Positions 51,859 to 60,855 of a DNA stretch of 64,000 nt are shown one piece after another. The position numbers and the translations under genes are program-made. Each line of letters opens with the position of its first letter. Position 1 is the first letter of the stretch. The stretch is taken from the NCBI GenBank assembly GCA_016235595.1, contig JACRJX010000041.1, forward strand, positions 124,001 to 188,000, in the 5' to 3' direction. The notes under the pieces are model-generated. The model was not told the DNA's origin. It saw only the letters and a list, made by a program, of their open reading frames with translations, and searched no databases. This DNA comes from Verrucomicrobiota bacterium. GTDB lineage: Bacteria > Verrucomicrobiota > Verrucomicrobiia > CAIQCK01.

Positions 51859-53361
51859 ATGAAGGAACAACTCAAACGCTACATCCGTGCAGGGTATCCG
51901 GGGCTGTATATCGTCTCGCACGAAGAACAACGTGTGGAAGCGGAACTCAAGGCCGTCGCCGATGAACTGAAACACAAGCTGTACGCGTGGTCGATCACCG
52001 ACGGCATGGTGGACACGGCTACGGGAAGTGCTATCGCAGACTGCCATGACGCCGTGGATACCCTGAAGGCAGTATCGGAAATGCCGGAGAACAGCATCGT
52101 CCTGTTGAGGGATTACCACCTGTTCTTTGAGGAAGCCAATCCAGTGACCCTGAGAACGTTCAAGGACGAACTGCTCTCAGCTAAGACCAAAGGCCGAACA
52201 CTTTGTGTCCTCGCTTGTCGGTTAAAGCTTCCAGCGGAACTTGAACGTGAAATGACCGTGGTGGAGTTCGCATTGCCCGGTCGCGAGGAGATCCACCACG
52301 TTCTGGAAGGGATCATCCAGTCCGCCAAGCTCAAGAAACTGGAGAACAAGGACCGCGCCAGCCTGATTGATGCAGCCACCGGTTTGACCACGCAGGAAGC
52401 CGAGAATGCGTTTGCTCTGTCGGTTGTTGAAACCGGTAAACTCGATCCAGCCGTTGTTGGCCGAGAGAAAGCTCTGACGATCAAAAAGAACGGCCTTTTG
52501 GAGATCGTGAACACCAAGGAGTCACTGGATTCCATCGGCGGTCTGGATGTGCTCAAGGACTGGCTGATCCAACGGAAAGAGGCGTTCTCGGATAAAGCCA
52601 AGAAGTATGGTCTGCCGACTGCCAGAGGTCTGCTCATCATCGGAATCCCTGGCACCGGCAAGTCGCTCACAGCCAAAGCCACGGCTAAGGTGTTCGGTCT
52701 GCCGTTGCTCAAGCTCGATGCCGGGCGGATCTTCGGTGGTCTGCTCGGTCAGAGTGAAAGCAATCTCAGGTCGGTGATCCAGACGGCCGAGGCCATTGCT
52801 CCTTGTTGCCTCTGGATTGACGAACTCGAAAAGTCGTTCAGCGGCAGCAAGAGCTCCGGGATGACCGACGGTGGAACATCCTCGCGGGTGTTTGGATCGT
52901 TCATCTCGTGGATGCAGGAAAAGACCAAGCCTGTGTTCATCGTTGCCACGGCCAATGACGTGTCGCAGTTGCCGCCGGAGTTCTTGAGGAAAGGCCGATG
53001 GGATGATCTGTTCTTCTGCGATCTGCCCAACCAGGATGAGCGTGAAGCCATTTGGAACATCCAGATCAGCAAATACGGCCGTAAACCTGAGGAGTTCGAT
53101 CTGGTGCAGTTGGCCAAGGCGACTGCGGGATTGACCGGTTCTGAGATCGAGGGCGTGTTCGTGGACGCTCTGTATCAAGCGTTTGCTGCTGATCGCGAAC
53201 CCACCGACCTGACGATTGCCCAGGTGCTCAATGACTTCGTGCCGTTGTCGAAGTTGATGAGCGAACAGATCAACGGCCTCAGACAATGGGCCAAAGGTCG
53301 TGCTCGGTTAGCAACTTCCACACCGAAATCCGAAACCAGACTGCGGAAGATCGCGGCTTGA
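51859..53361 (+). CDS. Ycf46-like AAA+ ATPase
   Basis: 500 residues from ATG 51859 after AAAAGGAG. The N-terminal ~230 residues form an inactive-type ATPase-like domain (YPGLYIVSHEEQRVEAEL; NSIVLLRDYHLFFE). The second AAA+ domain has Walker A GIPGTGKSLTAKA, Walker B CCLWIDELEKSF, sensor VATANDVSQLP and arginine finger in LRKGRWDDLF. It likely remodels a DNA- or protein-bound complex together with DUF1257/DUF2997/DUF3150 partners. Last cassette gene. Confidence 0.88.
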   Translation: MKEQLKRYIRAGYPGLYIVSHEEQRVEAELKAVADELKHKLYAWSITDGMVDTATGSAIADCHDAVDTLKAVSEMPENSIVLLRDYHLFFEEANPVTLRTFKDELLSAKTKGRTLCVLACRLKLPAELEREMTVVEFALPGREEIHHVLEGIIQSAKLKKLENKDRASLIDAATGLTTQEAENAFALSVVETGKLDPAVVGREKALTIKKNGLLEIVNTKESLDSIGGLDVLKDWLIQRKEAFSDKAKKYGLPTARGLLIIGIPGTGKSLTAKATAKVFGLPLLKLDAGRIFGGLLGQSESNLRSVIQTAEAIAPCCLWIDELEKSFSGSKSSGMTDGGTSSRVFGSFISWMQEKTKPVFIVATANDVSQLPPEFLRKGRWDDLFFCDLPNQDEREAIWNIQISKYGRKPEEFDLVQLAKATAGLTGSEIEGVFVDALYQAFAADREPTDLTIAQVLNDFVPLSKLMSEQINGLRQWAKGRARLATSTPKSETRLRKIAA

Positions 53362-53366
53362 ACGGC

Positions 53367-53400
53367 AAAGAAAAGAAGTCCTGTGGGATTTCTTTTCTTT
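53367..53400. terminator. AT-rich inverted repeat ending the cassette
   Basis: AAAGAAAAGAA (53367-53377) / TTCTTTTCTTT (53390-53400), 11-bp perfect arms, 12-nt loop. A/T-rich and symmetric, so it could terminate transcription from either side. Confidence 0.6.
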
Positions 53401-53466
53401 AGCCAGGAGGAGTTTTCATGACTTAAGCGCCCCGTTGACGCTGCCGGACGCTTCAACCCGCTTAAA

Positions 53467-54321
53467 CTACGTGTTCGTTTGGCGGGCTGAATACTCCACA
53501 AAACTATCGTAGTTCCTTGTTCTCCGGCTAATGTTGCGTTTTCCCAGAATCGTGCGGTCAATTCGCCCCTGAAGATAATCAGTCATCTCATCGAAACGGC
53601 TGACGAGATTCCAGTAAGTGCTCGCTCCAAATTCTGATTTCAAGCTCGTATGGATTTCAGAATAGTGAAACTTCGCAGCGTGGCTGAAGGCCCCAAAGCT
53701 CTTGTCTGCTTCTCGAAACTTGTAATACTGCGTGACGAGATATTCGATGTAGTTCCGTTTCAACGGGTCCGCTCCAATGGTACCGTCTGTATAGTTGGGG
53801 CGGGGTGATTTCTTGCCTCGAAAGTTTACTACGTTTGCAATTGTTCCGGTGTTGATCGTATTTTTGACGGACAATTTCTTGCTGGTCTTTTTGCGTTGTT
53901 GAACTGCGCCAGGACTGTTCGCCATAACCTGAGCCTCACCGCTGCCGTCGGTCCCGATATATGAATTCAACAGGGTTAAGGCAAGCCGAGCCTCTTCCTG
54001 CGATAATTCGACGTTCCCATAGCGTTCGCGCATTTCCTTCATCTCTTGAAGCAAGTCCACGTCGTATCGGGCAGGCTCATCATCCACAATTTTGTGGTGC
54101 ACGCGGCAAAGCAGTATGAGGTTCTCAAACGCATGTCGTTGATCGTCCGTTTGCGTTTCATCATATCGAGGGGTATTCGGTCTTTTCCCTTTGATGTGGC
54201 AAATTTCGCCTGTCACAGTGCCCGTTGGCTGAACAATTGGAACACCGCAGTTGGGAAACTCGCATTTATTCTGCGAGAGCGCAAATAGCCTCTTAATAGT
54301 TTTCTCCGATGGAGCATTCAT
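53467..54321 (-). CDS. HNH endonuclease of the QueC-like operon
   Basis: 284 residues. N-terminal HNH: CEFPNCGVPI zinc pair, EICHIKGKRPN with catalytic His, then LILLCRVHHKIVDD. Residues about 165-284 are a helical module (RNYIEYLVTQYYKFREADKS) seen with defence nucleases. Fourth and last gene of a minus-strand operon with a QueC-like protein; probably a DNA-cleaving effector. Confidence 0.82.
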   Translation of the reverse strand: MNAPSEKTIKRLFALSQNKCEFPNCGVPIVQPTGTVTGEICHIKGKRPNTPRYDETQTDDQRHAFENLILLCRVHHKIVDDEPARYDVDLLQEMKEMRERYGNVELSQEEARLALTLLNSYIGTDGSGEAQVMANSPGAVQQRKKTSKKLSVKNTINTGTIANVVNFRGKKSPRPNYTDGTIGADPLKRNYIEYLVTQYYKFREADKSFGAFSHAAKFHYSEIHTSLKSEFGASTYWNLVSRFDEMTDYLQGRIDRTILGKRNISRRTRNYDSFVEYSARQTNT

Positions 54322-54377
54322 TGCCGGTAATTGGACGTTCGTTGTCGGCCTTTCGTCACCTCTTCACGCGACCATTG

Positions 54378-55454
54378 CTATCGAATGATGGCAACTGAGC
54401 ATGCTCTTTTGCTTTCGATGTCTTTCGTGAAGGTTGCATCGTCGGTGATAGCGCGGTCGGGATCATAAACCACAAAGAGTACGAACTTGTCTGTTGGATA
54501 TTTCGTGATGTCAGATGCAATACCGTCGGAAGCCTTACTCGGGGATGTTCCCTTCCTAATATATTTCGATTCGATGAGCAAATCCGCCTTTTCCGCCTCA
54601 TGATCTGGCACGACCTTCGCAACGGCAAATCGCGTTGTCGGAAACTCCCTGCGGAGTACATCCCCATGGGCACGAAGTAGCGCCTCAACCTGATCGTTGA
54701 ATTCGTTTTCCCCCTTGGGTCTTCGTGCTTTGAATGCAACCGGGACAGTCTCCCGAAGTGTCGTCTCTATCTGATCCGCGAGTCTTTGTGCGTTGTCCTT
54801 CAGGTATTCACGATCAGCAATAAGCTGAAGTAGACTGCCATCTTTGATTTTGTAACACAGGTCATCATGTTGTTTCCGAATTTCCTGAAGTGCCATGACA
54901 ACTTGCTTGCCATGTCGGTTGCATAATTGCCAGAGCTTGTCGACAGCATCTTGATCCCCGTTCGCGTCAATGCAGTCAACGATGTCGGTAAGCTCGTGGA
55001 GGTGTTCATATGCAAACTGATCATCCGTCATTCGAGCGAAGCCGGTAGCCTGTCGAATGTAGTCAAGGGCAGTTGTTCTGGTTTCGGGGGAGTCGACCGG
55101 ATCAACAAAAATGTTGTTTGAGTAAATGCCAACGTTATCAACATCGTGGAGACCTGATGCATACGCGGCGAGTCTCCTGTCGATACATTGGAAACAGCAC
55201 CCGCAATGAGTTGCCGATTCCAGTCGTTGAAAGGTTTTACTACAGGACACAGCACTGCCAATGAGATCACGTCCACCTGCACGTTCAAGCACTTGAAACA
55301 CATCCGTTTTTGTGAGTTGCCAAAAGGGGTTCAGCACCTTTACCGGTGCCTCCTGAACTTCGGTCAGGAAACTAGACATCAAGGCATGTGTTTTAGGGTG
55401 TGTAGTGCGGCTTGCTCGCGCGTTAATCAGATCCTGTCTGCGGAGAAGATTCAA
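54378..55454 (-). CDS. QueC-like C-terminal half fused to a PD-(D/E)XK-like domain
   Basis: 358 residues, TTG start. The N-terminal ~100 residues complete a QueC-like fold: ARASRTTHPK, NPFWQLTKTD and the zinc site SCSK...HCGCCFQC. A helical linker follows, then about 235-345 a restriction-endonuclease-like domain: AEKADLLIESKYIRKG is the D-x(n)-E-x-K core. Its start overlaps the previous stop (TTGA at 55451), and read in the -1 frame the two halves give one continuous QueC-like protein. Frameshift, coupled genes or sequencing error. Confidence 0.72.
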   Translation of the reverse strand: MNLLRRQDLINARASRTTHPKTHALMSSFLTEVQEAPVKVLNPFWQLTKTDVFQVLERAGGRDLIGSAVSCSKTFQRLESATHCGCCFQCIDRRLAAYASGLHDVDNVGIYSNNIFVDPVDSPETRTTALDYIRQATGFARMTDDQFAYEHLHELTDIVDCIDANGDQDAVDKLWQLCNRHGKQVVMALQEIRKQHDDLCYKIKDGSLLQLIADREYLKDNAQRLADQIETTLRETVPVAFKARRPKGENEFNDQVEALLRAHGDVLRREFPTTRFAVAKVVPDHEAEKADLLIESKYIRKGTSPSKASDGIASDITKYPTDKFVLFVVYDPDRAITDDATFTKDIESKRACSVAIIR

Positions 55455-56242
55455 GAGGTGATGCCGTTTTCATACGCATAGAATGAATTTAGCGAAAGGC
55501 GGTGAGCAAGAGCAAAGGCGATAGCCCCAAAAAGAAACGCCCTCGTTCGTTGTGTTTCTTCTGCTGCGCGTTCGTTGCAGAGGCCGCATTCAAATGCGTA
55601 ATGATGAATCCGTCCGGGGTGCAGTGCTGTTAAAGATCCAACAAGTGCTTTCTGTGTCCTTTTAGTGCTTGGCTGCCCGGATTGGTGACTTATCAAGCAG
55701 ATGTCATCTTGCGTTGTGTGTAAACGCTCAAGAACGCCAGCCAACGAATCCAAGCCACCAGAGAATAAAGCAGCAGACGTTGGACGGTGTTGTTCAATCT
55801 TGAATTCCTCGCGGTCAAAAAGCGATGTGGGTGGCGTTGCGTGGCCGGAGAGAAACTTAAACTGATATTCCCGGTCGCCGGTCATAAAAGTGAGGGCAGA
55901 AGACAGTTTGTTTTTAACCACCGGCCGGTTCCAAAATTTGGCTTCTCGAACCCGAATCACAAAACGCATTGAGCGCGGCCATGCATGAAATTCGACAGCG
56001 TCCTTTGGTCCTCGGGTTGCCCATCGATCTGCAGCAAAAACGTATGCAGCGATTTCGAGCAAATCAAGGATTCGAGGCGGCAGGTGAAAGACTTGATCAA
56101 CAAAAGTTGGGAGTTTCAGGTTGACGAGTCGGTTCGGGTCATTTTTTGAGTACGACAAATTGACGATTGCAGTGCCCGGTGGCTCATCAGCCGGTTTCCC
56201 GGCTCCATTACAGAGGAACAGAATGGGAGTGGGAGCGCTCAT
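55451..56242 (-). CDS. QueC-like PP-loop ATPase, N-terminal half
   Basis: 263 residues. An N-terminal ~145-residue beta-rich extension precedes the PP-loop ALFSGGLDSLAG (SGGxDS) that would bind ATP and activate a substrate carboxylate or nucleobase precursor; ends AYENGITS just before the stop. QueC homologues outside queuosine synthesis occur in defence systems (Qat, type IV CBASS). Starts at an ATGA overlap with the upstream gene. Confidence 0.78.
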   Translation of the reverse strand: MSAPTPILFLCNGAGKPADEPPGTAIVNLSYSKNDPNRLVNLKLPTFVDQVFHLPPRILDLLEIAAYVFAADRWATRGPKDAVEFHAWPRSMRFVIRVREAKFWNRPVVKNKLSSALTFMTGDREYQFKFLSGHATPPTSLFDREEFKIEQHRPTSAALFSGGLDSLAGVLERLHTTQDDICLISHQSGQPSTKRTQKALVGSLTALHPGRIHHYAFECGLCNERAAEETQRTRAFLFGAIAFALAHRLSLNSFYAYENGITS

Positions 56243-57024
56243 TTCGCTTCCTGCTCCCTTCGGAGTTCGTCACGCAACTTTCCAAAAGCAATTGCAAGAA
56301 ACCCTTCAATTTCCCTTTGGTTTGGCACTCGCTCGCGCGTGTGGGCAGTAAACCATCCTGCCGCAAAGGACTGCGTGATTTTCGCTGTTTCGAACGCGTG
56401 TTTCGAAACACCGTCAATGTGAGCTTGGATGTCGTTTTGAAAACGTTCGCGTTGTTCTATGTTTGGACATGTCGCAGAAGCTGCCCTGTCGAGAAAGTAG
56501 TGTAGGTATCTTTCCGTTAGTTTTCCGAAATACAAGCGGGACAACTCGCAGAAACCTGCGCCGCACCCGAGATCGCGCCAGCTATCGTAGAAAGCGGATG
56601 ATGGTTGAAGCAATGCCAACTGGGCGGTCGCGTGCTGCTTGTGCCATTGCCCAACGGCATCCGCTGCTGCTGCTAAGGCAAGTTGACCATATTCGGAATT
56701 GGCATCTTGCGGCGGCACCCGATCCCGAATGGCTCTCACAATGGAGAGCAGCGTTGGCTGGTCAGGCATGCGGATGTTTGACTGTTGGAGCTCGGTCTGA
56801 GGATCTGAAGACCGACATGCCCGAGCAAACGCCACCAAGAACGAAAAAGCCGCCTTGACCGCATCATCCTGGAATAAGGTCTCGTAGCGCGTCCGAACAT
56901 TCTGCAAGGTTTGCGTGGCCACTGACGCGACAGACACGTCAGAGGTGTACATCGCACCCATCTGGCCTACCAGATGCGTCCAGCGTTGTGACTTGGGCAA
57001 GAAACCAACCCGCTCGTGACCCAT
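56239..57024 (-). CDS. Helical partner of the QueC-like system
   Basis: 261 residues, all-helical with MGHERVGFLPKSQRWTHLVG at the start and a conserved-looking YDSWRDLGCGAGFCELSRLY segment. Unrecognised by name; no catalytic motif. First gene of the operon, overlapping the PP-loop gene, so likely a stable subunit or sensor. Confidence 0.72.
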   Translation of the reverse strand: MGHERVGFLPKSQRWTHLVGQMGAMYTSDVSVASVATQTLQNVRTRYETLFQDDAVKAAFSFLVAFARACRSSDPQTELQQSNIRMPDQPTLLSIVRAIRDRVPPQDANSEYGQLALAAAADAVGQWHKQHATAQLALLQPSSAFYDSWRDLGCGAGFCELSRLYFGKLTERYLHYFLDRAASATCPNIEQRERFQNDIQAHIDGVSKHAFETAKITQSFAAGWFTAHTRERVPNQREIEGFLAIAFGKLRDELRREQEAK

Positions 57025-57435
57025 AGAATTTCTTCTCAGTTCATTCTACAACCAAGATGCCGTGCCTCCGTTGTATCCTGGATGTCGGGAACATCGAGCG
57101 CGGAGTGTAGCGCGTCCAGCCGGTGAAACAACCCATTTTTCACCCGTTACGGTACGACCGTGTTTAGCAGATTCCTTGCCTGCGCTGCTCCAACCGCATA
57201 TTCTCAGCCCATGCGAAAGCTGATCCTGCTGGCATCGGTTGCTTGGCATTGACGTGGCACTTCGATGTTGAACTCTGCGGTTGTTTAGCTCATTGTCCGC
57301 GCTAGCAAGGGTTGTGACGAAATGAACGAGCAGGGATTGCCATCGGTGGCTTGCCAGCTTTCGCTAGGCGAGGCGATGCCCAAGATGACTTCCACTTCGA
57401 CGAAACGTCTACCACAACAAGTCTAAACGCGCATC
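57025..57435. other. Divergent promoter region of two defence genes
   Basis: About 410 bases between divergent genes; it must hold promoters for both. A short frame MRKLILLASVAWH near 57210 looks like a lost signal peptide start. Nothing else identified. Confidence 0.4.
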
Positions 57436-60072
57436 ATGGCCAAAAACGTGTTTTCTGAGATTCTCTCTTGGTCGAAAGAGTTGTCGCCATGGCAAAATGA
57501 AGTGATTCGCCGCCTATTCGCCAAGGGCGTTCTTACTCCCGCTGACAAGGATGAGATATTTGAGGAAGCAAAGGTCGAACACGGTCTGGCACCTGCGCCG
57601 CCTAAACAGGTCGACCTGATGCTTAAGGCAACAGATCTTCCCACGCCACCGACACCGGGGCAAAGAATTCAACTCAACGGCGTGCGAGAACTGCTCAATG
57701 TAAACGCGTTGAGAGGCGACCGCTTGGTGATCGGCAAACAACTGACGATCATCTACGGGGAGAACGCATCCGGCAAATCTGGATATGCACGCGTCATGAA
57801 GAAAGCGTTTCGAGCACGGGCTGTTGATCCAATTCTACAGAATGTCTACATTGCCAGCAGCACCATTAGACCTGCCAGCGCATTATTCGAAATCGAAGAA
57901 GCTGGCAAAGTGCGCGACGAAAAATGGACGGATGGTGTGCAGTCGCCAGAATGTCTTGGGCGATTCGCTGTCTTTGACTCCAAATGTGCAAGAGCCTATG
58001 TCAGTGAAAGCAATGAGCTTGCTTTTGTTCCGTATGGTTTTGACATCCTCAACGGCCTTGGAGCGATCACCAATGAAGTGAAGAGGCGCTTTCAGGAACT
58101 AGCGAGAAGCTCGGCCCCCAAGCCAGATGCGCTACAGCCACTTATTGACGATACGACAATTGGAAAACAATTGTCCGCGCTCACGACGACATCGAATGAG
58201 GCGGCCATTACAGCGAACGCCAAATGGGTAGCCGCTGATGATTCTTTGCTGTCAGATAAAGAGGCCGAACTCGCAAATCTGAGAGCGAACTCTCCACAGA
58301 AAACTCGTGAAGCGTTGGTCGCGCAAAAGAGGCGACTCGAAACTATTCGCACTGAGTTGAATACGGTGGCCGGAGCCATATCCGACGAGAAGGTGACGAC
58401 GATCAAGAATAAGGTCGGCGAGTTGGTTAAATATCAGGAGGCCGTCGCCGCATCTGCGAAGCTCGCATTTGGCGATTTGGACTTGTCCGGCATTGGCGGT
58501 GATGTGTGGCGAGAGTTGCTAATAGCCGCAGAAGCATATTCCACTCAGGAAGCCTACCCAGGCCAATCCTATCCGGCACCAGTCAAAGGTGTGAAATGTG
58601 TGCTGTGCTTGCAGCCACTGGAACCGGCAGCCCAGGATCGGTTGGCACGATTCTGGAACTTTATTCAAGACGACACTTCCAAGAAGCGAGACACAGCGCG
58701 GGTGGCCGTCGCACAAGAGCAGGAAGTCTTGGCCAGAGTGCCGAAAACCTTGCCGAAGCACATTGAGATCCTCGAAGACCCACTGAAGGCAGCAGGATCG
58801 ACTGTCTATGAAGCGGTGAAAACGTATTTTGCGGCAGTGCCGGGCCGTGTTCAAGCTATGGAATCCGCAATCAGATCAGGCGCATGGAATTCGATTGCAC
58901 CGGCACCAGCTTTCGATTCAACGACTTGCAACACGGAGATCGCAGCCATAGAACGTCGCCTCAAGGAAATTACCGACGATGGCCAAGCAACCGCAGCCAT
59001 ACAGGCCTTATCGAAAGAAGTGGCCGAACTCAAAGCCCGGAAGCGTGTAACTGAGAACATCAATATTGTCACAGGTCACCTCAAGTCACTCAAGCTGTCC
59101 GCCGCTGCTGATCGTGCAGCGAGCAAGATCACGACTAATGCCATCTCGTTTAAGGCTGGAGATCTGCAGAACACTTACGTCACGGAAGACTTCAAAAAAA
59201 CCGTTCAAGACGAACTCAAGCCCCTTGGTTTGGTTAGGGTGAGAGCGGGGGTCGACAGGCGATCCGAGAAGGGCAAGGTGTTGCACAAGGTTACTATTGA
59301 CGGGGTGCAACACGCCACCCCGGAATCTGTGTTCAGCGAAGGCGAACGCACGGCGATTTCACTGGCCTGTTTCCTCGCAGAACTTCTAGCCAGCGACGAT
59401 AATTGCGGCATCGTTTTCGATGATCCGGTCACATCGCTAGACCATCGCATTCGGGATGGAATCGTGAAACGTCTTGTAATCGAATCTTCCAAGAGACAAG
59501 TCATCATCTTTACGCACGACTTGGTCTTCTATCGGGAACTGGTTGCAGCAGCAGAACGACAGAAGGTGGACCTAACTTTCCAAAATGTTGAGGCACTAGG
59601 CACGAATGTTGGCATCCTCACGGATATTCCGCCTTGGGACGCCATGAAGGTGAACCAACGCGCAGGGCGACTCGACCAAATTGTGAGTGCGGCAAAAAAG
59701 GCAGAGGCAGCAGGCGATACAAGGGTATATAGGCAAATCTTTGGTGAATTCTACTCGTTGTTGCGTTCAACGTGGGAACGGTCAGTGGAGGAAGTCCTTT
59801 TCAACCAAGTTGTGCAGCGTCTTGAAAAGGAGGTCAAAACCATGAGGTTGGACGGGGTGCAGGTTGATGATGAGGCAGTTGAGGCAGTGTTTCAGGGTAT
59901 GAGCCGTAGCTCAGACATGATTAAAGCGCACGATCATGCAGCCGCCAATAACTCATCACTTCCATCAACGGATGAACTGGCTCATGATCTTGAAGCACTC
60001 AAGCAATTCGTCAGCGGGCAAAAAACGAAGTGCAAGGACGCAGAGAAGAGGCTCGCGCACCTGAAGAAATAG
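57436..60072 (+). CDS. SMC/RecF-like AAA_13 ATPase with zinc-hook-like CxxC
   Basis: 878 residues. N-terminal ~60-residue helical module, Walker A YGENASGKSGY (about 108-118), long coiled-coil arms broken by CVLCLQPLEP (about 390), a Rad50-like CxxC hook position, then signature FSEGERTAISLACFLAEL, Walker B CGIVFDDPVTSLDH and switch His in FTHDLVF. Belongs to the AAA_13 group that includes RloC/PrrC-type defence ATPases. The C-terminal ~190 residues (STWERSVEEVLFN; MIKAHDHAA) could be a nuclease or HEPN-like effector, but I cannot confirm catalytic residues. Confidence 0.82.
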   Translation: MAKNVFSEILSWSKELSPWQNEVIRRLFAKGVLTPADKDEIFEEAKVEHGLAPAPPKQVDLMLKATDLPTPPTPGQRIQLNGVRELLNVNALRGDRLVIGKQLTIIYGENASGKSGYARVMKKAFRARAVDPILQNVYIASSTIRPASALFEIEEAGKVRDEKWTDGVQSPECLGRFAVFDSKCARAYVSESNELAFVPYGFDILNGLGAITNEVKRRFQELARSSAPKPDALQPLIDDTTIGKQLSALTTTSNEAAITANAKWVAADDSLLSDKEAELANLRANSPQKTREALVAQKRRLETIRTELNTVAGAISDEKVTTIKNKVGELVKYQEAVAASAKLAFGDLDLSGIGGDVWRELLIAAEAYSTQEAYPGQSYPAPVKGVKCVLCLQPLEPAAQDRLARFWNFIQDDTSKKRDTARVAVAQEQEVLARVPKTLPKHIEILEDPLKAAGSTVYEAVKTYFAAVPGRVQAMESAIRSGAWNSIAPAPAFDSTTCNTEIAAIERRLKEITDDGQATAAIQALSKEVAELKARKRVTENINIVTGHLKSLKLSAAADRAASKITTNAISFKAGDLQNTYVTEDFKKTVQDELKPLGLVRVRAGVDRRSEKGKVLHKVTIDGVQHATPESVFSEGERTAISLACFLAELLASDDNCGIVFDDPVTSLDHRIRDGIVKRLVIESSKRQVIIFTHDLVFYRELVAAAERQKVDLTFQNVEALGTNVGILTDIPPWDAMKVNQRAGRLDQIVSAAKKAEAAGDTRVYRQIFGEFYSLLRSTWERSVEEVLFNQVVQRLEKEVKTMRLDGVQVDDEAVEAVFQGMSRSSDMIKAHDHAAANNSSLPSTDELAHDLEALKQFVSGQKTKCKDAEKRLAHLKK

Positions 60073-60120
60073 GCCTCAATGTTCGAATTCCTTCCGCCAT
60101 TCCGCTAAACCTCCGCCCCG

Positions 60121-60330
60121 ATGAAACGTCTGCTGCGGCTTACGGTCACGGTTCTGGCACTTTACACGGGATTCCATGCCCGGCAACTCTTTGGTGCAAA
60201 TGGACCTCTGGCCACGAATTCCTGGTCCGTATTCTTCAGTCCCCAAGGCGGATGCACTGAAGCCGTTGTCCGAGAACTCAACCACGCCACGTCTACGGTG
60301 CTGTTCCGAAATCCTTGGCGCAGGCACTGA
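60121..60330 (+). pseudogene. Truncated PLD-family nuclease (Nuc-like)
   Basis: Frame with signal peptide (MKRLLRLTVTVLALYTGF) then FFSPQGGCTEAVVRELNHAT-STVL, the typical start of exported PLD-type nucleases. It diverges and stops right after, with no HKD motifs. A 5' fragment of a lost gene. Confidence 0.55.
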
Positions 60331-60452
60331 AAGACGCGGGACTTTACAGCTCAGAAACCAGCACTCATCAAATCCGCAAGTTTCTTTCGAGCCTTATTTC
60401 TGACGCTTCTCGGCCTTCATAAAGAAATCCGAGTTTGTTTCCACCGTTTGAA

Positions 60453-60821
60453 CTAGCCGCGTTCGATGATGTCGTTACGCACGCACTGAACGAAATAATC
60501 ACTCCTAGATTCAAAACCAATTTCGGACATCCGTTTCTCAACTTCTGGCAACATCTCCTTTGGGATGCTGATCGAGGTGATCACCGTATTACGGCCCGGC
60601 AGTTTCTGATGCTCATTGCCAAGCTTCAGCCTGAAGTCTCCACGCCTATCGAGGTCTTGTTGCGCGCACAAGACGAAATATTTGCTGCAGGACTTGAATC
60701 CTCGTTCGCGCATCCGGTCCTTGATGTCCGGCAGCATATTCCTTGGGATGCTAATTGTGGTCGCCTTCACATTACGGCCCATGTGTTTTCTCCAGTTTCG
60801 TGCATAATTGCGCTTCTGCAA
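60453..60821 (-). CDS. Tandem ribbon-helix-helix DNA-binding protein
   Basis: Up to 122 residues (ATG 60821 or 60782). Two similar RHH units in one chain: KATTISIPRNMLPDIKDRMR with RGFKSCSKYFVLC, and VITSISIPKEMLPEVEKRMS with IGFESRSDYFVQC. Single RHH chains dimerise to bind DNA; here one chain could supply both halves. A repressor of unknown target. Flanked by debris. Confidence 0.72.
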   Translation of the reverse strand: MQKRNYARNWRKHMGRNVKATTISIPRNMLPDIKDRMRERGFKSCSKYFVLCAQQDLDRRGDFRLKLGNEHQKLPGRNTVITSISIPKEMLPEVEKRMSEIGFESRSDYFVQCVRNDIIERG

Positions 60822-60855
60822 AAATTAGCAACTTCACCTTGAATCATCAATTACT

